NCBI GenBank assembly: GCA_029243605.1
Contig: JAQWRT010000048.1
Coordinates: 1-32,873, forward strand
Origin: Myxococcota bacterium
GTDB lineage: Bacteria > Myxococcota_A > UBA9160 > UBA4427
Length of the DNA stretch: 32,873 bases
Direction of reading: 5' to 3'
Shown here one piece after another: positions 7,484 through 15,683 of this stretch. Below the pieces are notes generated by a model. That model ran no database searches. It saw only the letters and a program-made list of their open reading frames with translations, and was not told where the DNA came from. The first letter of the stretch is position 1, and the number at the start of each line of letters is the position of its first letter. Position numbers and translations under genes: made by a program.

Positions 7484-8701
7484 ATGATTGAATCCCTCAT
7501 CAGCACGATGCTCGAGCTTTCTCCGTGGTTTCTCCTGGGCATGCTCGTGGCCGGATTGCTCCACGTGGTCCTTCCCCGCAACTTCGTCCGAAAACAGCTC
7601 ACCGGGCGATTTGGCGTACTCAAGGCGGTGGCCCTTGGCGTGCCCCTCCCGCTTTGCTCGTGCGGAGTGATTCCTGCTGGCTTGGGACTCAAACGTGATG
7701 GAGCGAGCAACGGGGCCTCCATGGGCTTCCTGATCAGCACGCCCCAAACCGGCGTCGACTCGATTCTGGTCAGCGCTTCTTTTCTCGGGTGGCCCTTCGC
7801 CCTTTTCAAGGTGATGGCCGCTGCCATCACCGGCTTCGTCGGAGGAATGCTCTCGGATCGACTCACCGAGGACGAGGACTGGAGGAGCGATCTCAGCGAC
7901 GCGGCGGCCGACGACGACGAGAAGCCCCGCAACCTCCGGGCCATGCTTGAACACGCCCACGAACTACTCGCCAGTATCTGGCGATGGCTGGTCTTTGGCA
8001 TCGTGGTGAGCGCGCTCATCAGCGCCTTCTTGCCCATGGGCACCATGGCGATGTTTGCCAAAGCCGGCCCCCTGGTCGCCGGCCTCCTGGTTCTATTGGT
8101 CTCCCTCCCCCTCTATGTCTGCGCCACGGCCTCGGTCCCCATCGCGGCCGCACTGGTTTCAAACGGGATGCCCGTCGGCGCTGCCCTAGTGTTCCTGATG
8201 GCCGGGCCGGCGACCAACGTGGCCACCATCGGCGCCATCTACCGGGGCTTTGGGCGACGGCAGGTCGCCCTCTATCTGGGCGTCCTGATTGTCGGGAGCC
8301 TCGGCTTCGGGGTTCTCTTTGATCTGGGGCTCAGCTCCCTCTCGGTCGAGCAGCACGTCCACCAAGACGGCCACAGAACGTGGTGGGCCGTGGGGAGCGC
8401 CCTGCTCCTCACCGCGCTGATCGCCCGACTCGCCGCCCAGGATATCATCCGGTTCGTACGCACCCGCCTCGGTGTGGTGTCGGGTTCCTACATCGATATC
8501 AATGTCGAGGGCCTGTCCTGCGGGGCGTGCGAGCGCAAGGTGGAAAAGGCCCTCATCGCCCTGGACGGAATCACATCGGTCTCTGTGACAAGAAGCCCCG
8601 ATCGCGCGCGAATCACGGGCACCGCCAGCCGCCAGGCTATCGAACGGGCGATTGTCGATGCGGGCTACCAGATTGCCCCGACCGCCCCCGCCACGGGCTG
8701 A
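7484..8701 (+). CDS. SO_0444-type Cu/Zn efflux permease with C-terminal HMA domain
   Basis: This 405-residue inner-membrane protein is a member of the permease family related to ArsP (PF03773 type). Hydrophobic segments span residues ~10-325, with the family block PLPLCSCGVIP (Cys58, Cys60) and a second block VCATASVPIAAAL. An acidic cytoplasmic loop (around residues 125-150, EDEDW and ADDDEK) splits the two halves. Residues 336-405 are a heavy-metal-associated domain with the CGAC metal site (Cys346, Cys349) in GLSCGACERKVEKAL. The known SO_0444 family exports copper or zinc. Here the CsoR-type regulator points to copper. The ATG lies 3 bp after the csoR stop codon, so translation is probably coupled. 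Confidence in the family is high and in the metal moderate. Confidence 0.88.
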   Translation: MIESLISTMLELSPWFLLGMLVAGLLHVVLPRNFVRKQLTGRFGVLKAVALGVPLPLCSCGVIPAGLGLKRDGASNGASMGFLISTPQTGVDSILVSASFLGWPFALFKVMAAAITGFVGGMLSDRLTEDEDWRSDLSDAAADDDEKPRNLRAMLEHAHELLASIWRWLVFGIVVSALISAFLPMGTMAMFAKAGPLVAGLLVLLVSLPLYVCATASVPIAAALVSNGMPVGAALVFLMAGPATNVATIGAIYRGFGRRQVALYLGVLIVGSLGFGVLFDLGLSSLSVEQHVHQDGHRTWWAVGSALLLTALIARLAAQDIIRFVRTRLGVVSGSYIDINVEGLSCGACERKVEKALIALDGITSVSVTRSPDRARITGTASRQAIERAIVDAGYQIAPTAPATG

Positions 8702-8861
8702 CTTTTCACCCACAGAACCCGCATAAATTCCAGTAGACGCTCGCTGATCGTCCGTCCCTGGATTATTTTCCAAGCCGGGTCGAGGGAAGGTCCGTTTCCC
8801 CCGAATGAGGGCGCGCGCCTCAACCGATCTTTCGATCTGCATGACCCCAAGGAGAACCAGC

Positions 8862-9728
8862 ATGCTCCGGGAAAAATTCTCCAGGCTTCCCAACGGCCTA
8901 GAAGGTTCGGAGCGGAATCGCCGAATCCTCCAAGCGCTCACTATCCTCGTCGCTCTTTTCATCTCGGGTCTCGCCCTCGACGGCTCCGCCGCCGATCTTC
9001 AGCCGCCTCCCCCCGGATCAGATGCCAAGGAAATCGCCAGGCGAGCCGAGGACAGCCTGCGGAGCGCACGCACCACCCTCGACGCTTCGATGACCGTCGT
9101 CTCTCCCCGGCTCTCGGCGCCGCGCGTTGTGCGCTTCCAATCCTGGGAAGAACGCGACACCAAGCGTTCCATGGTTCGTATTCTCAGCCCCGCCAAGGAT
9201 GCGGGGACCGGTTTCCTGAAACTGCACCCCAATCTCTGGATGTTTGTTCCCCGAGTCGAGCGCACTATTCGAATCCCTCCCTCCATGATGCTCCAATCGT
9301 GGATGGGCAGCGATATGACCAATGACGATCTGGTCAAGGAGTCGAGTACCCTCGACGACTACAGCCATACTCTCCTGGGCCTCGATCCTTCCCCCGAGAG
9401 CAACCCCGAACTCCCGGCGTATGTCGTCGAATACATTCCCAACGAAGATGCCCCCGTGGTCTGGGGCAAAATCGTCGCCTGGATCGAGCAGGAGCACGGA
9501 ACCCCTCTCCAGCAGGATTTCTACGACGAGGACGGCTCGCTGCTGCGACGAATGCAGTTTTCCGACGTCCGGGCAGTCGGCGAGCGCCGGGTCCCCTACC
9601 GCTGGGCCATGACCCCTCTGGACAAAGAGGGCCATAGCACCACCATCGAGATCGAGAGCATCGTCTTCGATGCGGAAATCGACCCCTCGATCTTCACCAA
9701 GCGCAATCTCAGAAAAGCCCGCCGCTAA
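8862..9728 (+). CDS. LolA-like outer-membrane lipoprotein-sorting protein
   Basis: This 288-residue periplasmic protein resembles the LolA-like group (PF17131 type), a half-open beta-barrel that carries lipids or lipoproteins across the periplasm. The start is ATG at 8862, not the upstream in-frame alternative at 8805, because AAGGAG sits at 8849-8854 with 7-bp spacing. The first ~20 residues are basic and polar, then LTILVALFISGLALDGSAA is a signal-peptide core with a likely cut near GSA/A. Family-typical blocks include MVRILSPAKDAGTGFLKL, LWMFVPRVERTIRIPP and a SWMGSDMTNDDL segment. The next gene overlaps by 1 bp. It is the first gene of a five-gene operon with FtsX-type permeases, an ATPase and an outer-membrane barrel. 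The cargo is unknown. Confidence 0.82.
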   Translation: MLREKFSRLPNGLEGSERNRRILQALTILVALFISGLALDGSAADLQPPPPGSDAKEIARRAEDSLRSARTTLDASMTVVSPRLSAPRVVRFQSWEERDTKRSMVRILSPAKDAGTGFLKLHPNLWMFVPRVERTIRIPPSMMLQSWMGSDMTNDDLVKESSTLDDYSHTLLGLDPSPESNPELPAYVVEYIPNEDAPVVWGKIVAWIEQEHGTPLQQDFYDEDGSLLRRMQFSDVRAVGERRVPYRWAMTPLDKEGHSTTIEIESIVFDAEIDPSIFTKRNLRKARR

Positions 9729-10963
9729 TGAGTCTTGAGTGGCGACTCGCCTGGCGGAACGTCTGGCGCAATCCGCGCAGAACGGGGTTAACCGTCTCGG
9801 CCACCGTCTTCGCCGTTGCCCTACTCGTCCTGATGTCCGCCCTTTCCACGGGCATGTGGGAAAAGATCATCGACGACAGCGTGAGCATGGGCTCGGGTCA
9901 TGTCACCCTGACGGGTCCGAACTACCTGGAGGAACGCACCCTCGAGCAATACACCTACCTCGACGCCCCCCTTGCCACGCGCCTGGGGGAAAATCCCGCC
10001 ATCGCGGGATACGCCCCGCGCGTCAACGCTTTCGGTTTGCTCTCCGACGCCGACGTGACCCGGGGCGTGATGGTGATCGGCGTCGATCCGGAGTTGGAAA
10101 AATCGGTTTCCAGCCTTCCGGACCGGATCAAGTCGGGCCGTTTCCTCGAAAAGGGAAAAAACCGTGAGGTCGTGCTCGGTGGCCGTCTTGCCGAGATCCT
10201 CGGCGTCAAGATCGGCGACCAGGTGCTGCTCTACTCCGTCGCCTATTCCCTGGAAAGTGCATACGACCTCTTCAGCGTCGCCGGAATCATGCACCTGCCA
10301 GACCCCGCTCTGGATCGCGGCCTTGCCCTGATTTCTCTGGCCGATGCCCAGGCCTTCTTTGTCTACGGCAACCGCATCAGCGAAGTCGCCATCCGAGTCC
10401 GGGAAGCCGACCACTCGGCCAGTCTCGCCGAACAACTCGGCTCGTCCCTCGACCCCGAGAAGATCGAAGCACACCCCTGGCCCGAGGTGATGCCCGATCT
10501 CGCCCAGACGGTGGTCATCGACAAACTCGGCATGTATCTCATGCTCGCCATCTTGGTGATCGTGGTGGCCTTCGGAATCTTCAACACGATCCTGATGGCC
10601 GTGCTCGAGCGGAAGCGTGAGTTCGGCGTCGTCCTCGCTCTGGGCCTCCGGCCCCGGGCGATTTTCCGAATCGTCTACCTCGAATCCATCCTCCTCGCCG
10701 GCGTGGGGCTGACCCTGGGGCTTCTCGTCGCCATCCCCCTGGTCCTCTACCTCCAAGCCAATCCAATCCCCATCACGAACAGCGAAGAGATGGCCGCCGC
10801 TTTCGAAATGGTGGGCACGGACCCTGTCATCTACGCCAAACTCATCGCCAACAACCCGATCCTCTCCGCATTGACCATCCTGCTCGTCGCGCTCCTGGCC
10901 GCCCTCTACCCCGCCATCCGAGCGAGCCAGGGCAAACCGGTCGACGTCCTGCGAAGCCTCTGA
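9728..10963 (+). CDS. ABC transporter permease, FtsX/LolC-MacB type (first)
   Basis: This 411-residue permease has the four-helix FtsX/MacB topology. Residues ~20-40 form the first membrane helix after the block EWRLAWRNVWRNPRRTG. A large periplasmic domain (about 45-265) follows, and then three helices near 275, 320 and 385. ERKREFGVVLALGL is the coupling-helix region that contacts the ATPase. The start codon overlaps the stop of the LolA-like gene (TAATG). It is paralogous to the next gene, suggesting a heterodimer like LolC-LolE. It would extract a substrate from the inner membrane for the LolA-like carrier, which is inference from the gene set. Confidence 0.88.
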   Translation: MSLEWRLAWRNVWRNPRRTGLTVSATVFAVALLVLMSALSTGMWEKIIDDSVSMGSGHVTLTGPNYLEERTLEQYTYLDAPLATRLGENPAIAGYAPRVNAFGLLSDADVTRGVMVIGVDPELEKSVSSLPDRIKSGRFLEKGKNREVVLGGRLAEILGVKIGDQVLLYSVAYSLESAYDLFSVAGIMHLPDPALDRGLALISLADAQAFFVYGNRISEVAIRVREADHSASLAEQLGSSLDPEKIEAHPWPEVMPDLAQTVVIDKLGMYLMLAILVIVVAFGIFNTILMAVLERKREFGVVLALGLRPRAIFRIVYLESILLAGVGLTLGLLVAIPLVLYLQANPIPITNSEEMAAAFEMVGTDPVIYAKLIANNPILSALTILLVALLAALYPAIRASQGKPVDVLRSL

Positions 10964-10979
10964 AAGGAAACTCAAAACC

Positions 10980-12194
10980 ATGCTGAGCGTCATCCGCCTG
11001 GCCTGGCGCAACGTGGGCCGCAATCCCCGCCGAACCGGAGTCGTGGTTACCGCCGTAGCAGTCGGTCTGGCCGGCACGCTCCTCTCCATGGCGATTTTCT
11101 CCGGCATGATGTTCCAGATGGTGGACAACGCGATCAAGACCGATCTCGGTCATCTACAAATTCACGCCCAGGGCTTTAACAAGGACCCCGAGATCGGCCT
11201 GTTCCTCGAAGACAAAGGTGCACCCGAGATCGAAGCCATCCAGGCCGAGGCGGGCATCCAGAACTGGGCGCCGCGCATACGGGGGGAAGGACTCGTGACT
11301 TCCCCCTCCTCCAGCGTGGGTGTCCGGGTGATCGGCGTCGACCCCGACGCCGAAGCACAGGTTTCGATGGTCTCGGGTTCAATCGTCCAGGGCGGGTATT
11401 TCGACCAAAAGAGAAGGCTGGTCCTCGGAGAAGGCCTCGCCCGGCGCTTGGGGACGGAAGTCGGCGACAAGATCGTTCTCTCGGTCCAGGACCTGGAGGG
11501 GGATATGAACGGCACCGCGCTTCGTGTGGGAGGTATCTTTCGCACGCCTTCAGCGGAGCTCGACCGCAGCACGGTCTTCCTTGAGTTGGCCCCCGCGGCG
11601 GACCTCTTTGGTATGGGAGACAGCATCAGCGAAATCGTCATCGTCGGCCACTCGCGGGACGCGGTTCTCGAAACCCAGGCACGCCTCTCTGCCGCCCTGC
11701 CAGACAGGGAGATTGAGCGCTGGGATGAGTTGCAGCCGCTTCTCGCCTCGATCCTGAGCGTGATGGACCAGATGGCCTCGGGGCTCTACCTCATCATCTT
11801 TGTCGCCATGTCCTTCGGCATCGCGAACGTCCTCCTGATGGCGATCTACGAACGCATCCGTGAGATCGGGATTCTCCTCGCCGTCGGACTTTCACGCGGT
11901 CGCCTGGTCGCCATGGTGATCTGCGAGTCCATATTGGTCACCCTGCTGGGTCTCGTGGCGGGCTTTACCCTTGCCCTGCTCGCCCTATTCGCCCTGTCGG
12001 ACGGAATTGACATGAGCCTCTGGGCCGAGAGCCTGGCCTCCTTCGGCATGGGGACTCGAATTTTTCCTGTCCTGACGCCCGCAGATTTCACGATTCCCAC
12101 GACAGTTGCGCTGCTCACCGCCCTGATCGCGAGTGCCTGGCCGGCGCTGCGTGCAGTGCGCCTGCGACCTGCGGAGGCAGTACGTCATGACTGA
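10980..12194 (+). CDS. ABC transporter permease, FtsX/LolC-MacB type (second)
   Basis: This 404-residue protein has the same architecture as its upstream neighbour: an N-terminal block RLAWRNVGRNPRRTGVVVTA with the first helix, a periplasmic domain (about 45-255) and three C-terminal helices. The coupling region reads YERIREIGILLAVGLSRGR. It starts 16 bp after the first permease, with AAAGGA upstream of the ATG. Its end overlaps the ATPase gene by 8 bp. Two different permeases plus one ATPase match LolCDE-type stoichiometry. Confidence 0.88.
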   Translation: MLSVIRLAWRNVGRNPRRTGVVVTAVAVGLAGTLLSMAIFSGMMFQMVDNAIKTDLGHLQIHAQGFNKDPEIGLFLEDKGAPEIEAIQAEAGIQNWAPRIRGEGLVTSPSSSVGVRVIGVDPDAEAQVSMVSGSIVQGGYFDQKRRLVLGEGLARRLGTEVGDKIVLSVQDLEGDMNGTALRVGGIFRTPSAELDRSTVFLELAPAADLFGMGDSISEIVIVGHSRDAVLETQARLSAALPDREIERWDELQPLLASILSVMDQMASGLYLIIFVAMSFGIANVLLMAIYERIREIGILLAVGLSRGRLVAMVICESILVTLLGLVAGFTLALLALFALSDGIDMSLWAESLASFGMGTRIFPVLTPADFTIPTTVALLTALIASAWPALRAVRLRPAEAVRHD

Positions 12195-12891
12195 AACCAC
12201 ACCGATTCTGCAAGCCATCGGGGTCCGAAAAACCTACGAGACCCGAGGCGTCGAAACCCAGGCGCTGAGTGAAATAGACCTCAGCGTCGCCGAGGGCGAA
12301 TTCACCGCCCTCGCCGGCCCCAGTGGCTCGGGCAAAACCACCTTGCTCAACCTGATGGGTGCACTCGACATCCCCACCCAGGGCGAGATCCGCCTCGACG
12401 GTGAAAACCTCGGCAACCTCACCCCGGCCGAACTCTCCCGTCGACGACTCCATAAACTCGGATTCATCTTCCAGGCCTACAACTTGATCCCGGTCTTCTC
12501 CGCCGCCGAAAACATCGAATTCGTCATGGAACTCCAGGGAGTCCCCCACGAAGAGCGCCGAACTCGCGCCCTCGAATTACTGGAGAGTGTTGATCTCGCG
12601 GGCCTCGGCGACAAGCGCCCACTGGAGATGAGCGGTGGCCAACAACAGCGGGTCGCCGTGGCCCGCGCCCTGGCGAGCCGGCCCCGCATCATCCTCGCCG
12701 ACGAACCCACCGCCAACCTCGACTCCAAGACGGCGATCCGTCTGCTCGACCTGATGCTCGAACTCAACCGAAGCCAGACCACCACCTTCCTTTTCTCGAG
12801 CCACGACCCCCTGGTCCTCGAACGCGCCCGGCGACGGGTCTGGCTTCGCGACGGCGTCATCGACCGCGTCGAGGGGGGGGCGGCGGCTTGA
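12187..12891 (+). CDS. ABC transporter ATP-binding protein, LolD/MacB type
   Basis: This 234-residue ATPase powers the two permeases. Walker A is GPSGSGKTT (44-52), the signature is MSGGQ (148-152), and Walker B is IILADEPT (Asp172, Glu173), with the H-loop in SSHDP. Length and the LNLMGALDIPTQGEI block fit the LolD/MacB subgroup. The ATG at 12187 is preferred over an in-frame start at 12133, because GGAGG (12173-12177) lies 9 bp before it and homology begins there. It overlaps the end of the second permease by 8 bp, and its stop overlaps the next gene's TTG by 4 bp, so the operon is translationally coupled. Confidence 0.93.
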   Translation: MTETTPILQAIGVRKTYETRGVETQALSEIDLSVAEGEFTALAGPSGSGKTTLLNLMGALDIPTQGEIRLDGENLGNLTPAELSRRRLHKLGFIFQAYNLIPVFSAAENIEFVMELQGVPHEERRTRALELLESVDLAGLGDKRPLEMSGGQQQRVAVARALASRPRIILADEPTANLDSKTAIRLLDLMLELNRSQTTTFLFSSHDPLVLERARRRVWLRDGVIDRVEGGAAA

Positions 12892-14252
12892 TCCGTCTCC
12901 TTTCCAGGGCGATCGTGCTTGCCCTGGCCGCGTCCTGCTGCGCCGCCCTGCCCGCCTCGTCCCGGGAACTCTGGCGCTCCGGCGACGCCTATCTCGACCT
13001 CAGCGGCACGGTGCGAGAAATCGCTCTAGTGAGCCGGGGCACTTCGTCCGAGGCCTTCGCGGCCGAACTCGCTCAATGTTTTCCGCCCGCCGAGCCGAGT
13101 GTTCCGACGCCCACCGAATTCGCAGATTGCCCGGCTTTCGCCACCGTCGGCGACGAGCGAGTCGGGACCTCCACCACCCGCTTGCGGCTCCGGATGGAAG
13201 CCCGGGCCAATGAACACTGGTCCGCCGTGATCAGCTTCGACAACGAAATGCTGGCGGGCACCTTGGACACCTTTGAAGCTCAAGCGGGCAACGATCTGGC
13301 CACCCGGGATTTCGTCGACGCGTCGGGACAGATCGGCACGGATCCCGTGGCCTACCGCTATTCGCTCTACCGCGGCTACCTCAGTTTTGAGTCCGACCAC
13401 CTGGAAGCCGTGGTCGGGCGGCAGCGCATTCCGTGGGGGGTCGGACGACTCTGGAATCCCATCGACCGATTCAATGCGATCCGTCCGCTGGCGCTCCAGC
13501 CCGACGAGTCCCCAGGCGTCGACGCCATCAATACGCGCATCCTATTCTCAGATTTCAGCCAACTCCAACTCGTTTTCGCGCCCGGCCGAGATTCCGACGA
13601 TCACAGCTATGCCGCACGCTTGCAGGGCATGGCCTGGGACATCGACTATGGCCTGGTGGCGGGAGTCTTCGACGGCGCCACCACCCTGGGCCTCGACCTC
13701 TCGGCCAACCTGGGCGAAGCGGCCGGGCGGGCCGAAATCGTCTACACCCACCCGACCCGAGATGTGTGGCCCGTGGGCGCATCGGGTCCGGCACGCCTGG
13801 CGGATTTTTGGCAAATCGTGGTCTCCCTCGATTACAACATCGACTGGGGGAGCGGGATCTACGTCCTCGCCGAGCACCTCTACAACGGAAATGCCCTGGG
13901 TTTCGGGGAAGGACTCGCCGGCCCCATTCTCGGACTCTTCGAACAAACCCCCGCAGCCCCCTTTTATGCGCTGACCTCTCCCGATCGCTTCGGCGGCAGC
14001 CAGGTCATCACCCGCTCGTCCCAACTCACGGGCTTCCAAGCGACCTACGAGTTAACGCCGGAGATGCGCATGGCGGCCATGATCCTCTACGATTGGGACG
14101 GGGAAAGCGCGGTCTTCTTTCCCTCGGTCGTCTACGGCCCGCGCTCCTGGGCCGAAATCACCCTGGGCGTTCAAACCACTGCGGGCGGCCATTTTTCAGA
14201 ATTCGGCGATGTGCCAACCACCGGCTACCTGATTCTTGATTTTTTCTTCTAG
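12888..14252 (+). CDS. Outer-membrane beta-barrel protein of the LolA/ABC operon (DUF1302-like)
   Basis: This 454-residue protein starts with TTG at 12888 overlapping the ATPase stop; G-rich sequence just upstream (12871-12880) can act as ribosome binding site. LLSRAIVLALAASCCAALPASS is a signal peptide. The rest alternates as expected for beta-strands and ends in LILDFFF, a terminal Phe as used for outer-membrane barrel insertion. The block VVGRQRIPWGVGRLWNPIDR, then GVDAINTRILF, resembles barrels of the DUF1302 type found beside LolA-like carriers in other transport clusters. Position as last operon gene suggests it is the outer-membrane end of the route. Family assignment is from memory of motifs. 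Confidence 0.75.
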   Translation: MIRLLSRAIVLALAASCCAALPASSRELWRSGDAYLDLSGTVREIALVSRGTSSEAFAAELAQCFPPAEPSVPTPTEFADCPAFATVGDERVGTSTTRLRLRMEARANEHWSAVISFDNEMLAGTLDTFEAQAGNDLATRDFVDASGQIGTDPVAYRYSLYRGYLSFESDHLEAVVGRQRIPWGVGRLWNPIDRFNAIRPLALQPDESPGVDAINTRILFSDFSQLQLVFAPGRDSDDHSYAARLQGMAWDIDYGLVAGVFDGATTLGLDLSANLGEAAGRAEIVYTHPTRDVWPVGASGPARLADFWQIVVSLDYNIDWGSGIYVLAEHLYNGNALGFGEGLAGPILGLFEQTPAAPFYALTSPDRFGGSQVITRSSQLTGFQATYELTPEMRMAAMILYDWDGESAVFFPSVVYGPRSWAEITLGVQTTAGGHFSEFGDVPTTGYLILDFFF

Positions 14253-14416
14253 GAGCGGGGCAGCGCTTTCAACCCGACTCGTCAATGGCTTAGAGTGCGG
14301 CGGGGGATCGCGTGCCTCGAAGGCGTTACGCAAATGCCACACGCGCCCCCTGTCCTCGTGGCACACTACTGGTCCTGCCCCCGTACGATTTCCCTCGATT
14401 CTTCAGGAGAAAACCC
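14253..14416 (+). other. Intergenic leader before the porin gene
   Basis: These 164 bp separate the barrel gene from the porin gene. I see no convincing promoter or terminator hairpin. A GC-rich stretch with the porin ribosome binding site (AGGAG, 14405-14409) ends it. The porin may be read from the upstream operon or from its own unrecognised promoter. Confidence 0.5.
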
Positions 14417-15670
14417 ATGCACCCGAGCACCCGACTCTTTCGCGTCAGGGCAACCAGTCTCTTCTCAGCCGTCGTGATCGCCCTCGCTCTCAGCCCGGCC
14501 GCCGGAGCCGACGGCGGGGGCTGGCAGAAGGACTGGAAGAATGGCATCGGCTGGAAGAGCAGCGACGGCGACTTTTCGGCTCGGGTCGGCGGCCGACTCT
14601 TCGCCGATTTCGCCACGGTCAGTGAGGACAGCGCTCTCAAGGCCGGCGACTGGGATGGCAATGGGAGCGGCGTCGAGTTGAGGCAGGCCCGAATCAAGAT
14701 CTCGGGCACCGCCTACGGGCGGCTCGCCTGGAAGGGGCAATACGATTTCGCCGGAGACAAAGTCAAGGACGTCTGGGTCTCGCTCAAGGACATCCCCCTG
14801 GCGGGCACTCTCAAGATCGGGCACTTCAAGGAACCCTTTTCTCTCGAAGAAATGGAAAGCCTGCGCTTCACCACCTTCATGGAGCGCAGCGTCGCCATCG
14901 CCTTCAGCCCTTCCCGGAATACGGGAATCCAATTCAACAACACTGCCTTCGACAAGCGGATGACCTGGGCCGTGGGCGGCTTCCGCCAGAGCGGAGACAA
15001 ATTCGGCGATACGGACAGCTTCTCCGACTCCTCGGCTTACCAGATCACCGGCCGGGTGACCGGAGCGCCGATCTACCAGGCCGATGGCGAAAGGGTCATC
15101 CATCTCGGCGTCTCCTACAGCCATAAATTTCGCAGCCTCGGCGGCGAGGCGATCCGTTGGAAGACCCGACCGGAATCCCACCTCGCCAACACTGTCGCTG
15201 ACACCGGCAACCTAAGCACCGACGGCGCCGATCTCCTCAACCTAGAACTCGCCGTCGTGGGCGGGCCACTTTCCTTCCAGGCCGAATACACCAATGCCTG
15301 GGCCGATTTCGGAGCAGCGGGCACCGTGCGATCCTGGGGGATGTACGCCCAGGGCAGCTTTTTCCTAACCGGCGAACATCGCAACTACAAGCTCAAGAAG
15401 GGCGTGTTTGGCCGGATCAAGATCCTCAAACCCCTGGGCGAGGGCTGGGGGGCCTGGGAAATCGCCGCCCGGTTTTCTCGCCTGCAACTCTTGAACGCCT
15501 CCAGCAACAACGCCGGAAATATCCGGGATATCACCCTCGGCCTGAATTGGTATCTCTTCTCGAATTTCCGCGTGATGGCCAACTACGTCTACTCGGATAT
15601 CGACAACGCTGTGGAGAAATACCAGGGCGACGCAAATATCTTCCAGATGCGCGTCCAGGTCGATTTCTGA
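14417..15670 (+). CDS. OprP/OprO-family phosphate-selective-type porin
   Basis: This 417-residue outer-membrane porin starts at ATG 14417, chosen because AGGAG at 14405-14409 is 7 bp upstream and a signal peptide follows directly (SLFSAVVIALALSPAAGAD). An in-frame start further upstream (14312) has no such support. The family block is ELRQARIKISGTAYGRLAWK, then KIGHFKEPFSLEEMESLRF and TFMERSVAIAFSPSRNTGIQ, typical of Porin_O_P. The C-terminus FQMRVQVDF ends in Phe. Selectivity cannot be read from the family alone; many members are not phosphate-specific. Only 13 bp separate its stop from the stop of the converging gene. Confidence 0.88.
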   Translation: MHPSTRLFRVRATSLFSAVVIALALSPAAGADGGGWQKDWKNGIGWKSSDGDFSARVGGRLFADFATVSEDSALKAGDWDGNGSGVELRQARIKISGTAYGRLAWKGQYDFAGDKVKDVWVSLKDIPLAGTLKIGHFKEPFSLEEMESLRFTTFMERSVAIAFSPSRNTGIQFNNTAFDKRMTWAVGGFRQSGDKFGDTDSFSDSSAYQITGRVTGAPIYQADGERVIHLGVSYSHKFRSLGGEAIRWKTRPESHLANTVADTGNLSTDGADLLNLELAVVGGPLSFQAEYTNAWADFGAAGTVRSWGMYAQGSFFLTGEHRNYKLKKGVFGRIKILKPLGEGWGAWEIAARFSRLQLLNASSNNAGNIRDITLGLNWYLFSNFRVMANYVYSDIDNAVEKYQGDANIFQMRVQVDF

Positions 15671-15683
15671 TCCCCTGGGCCTC

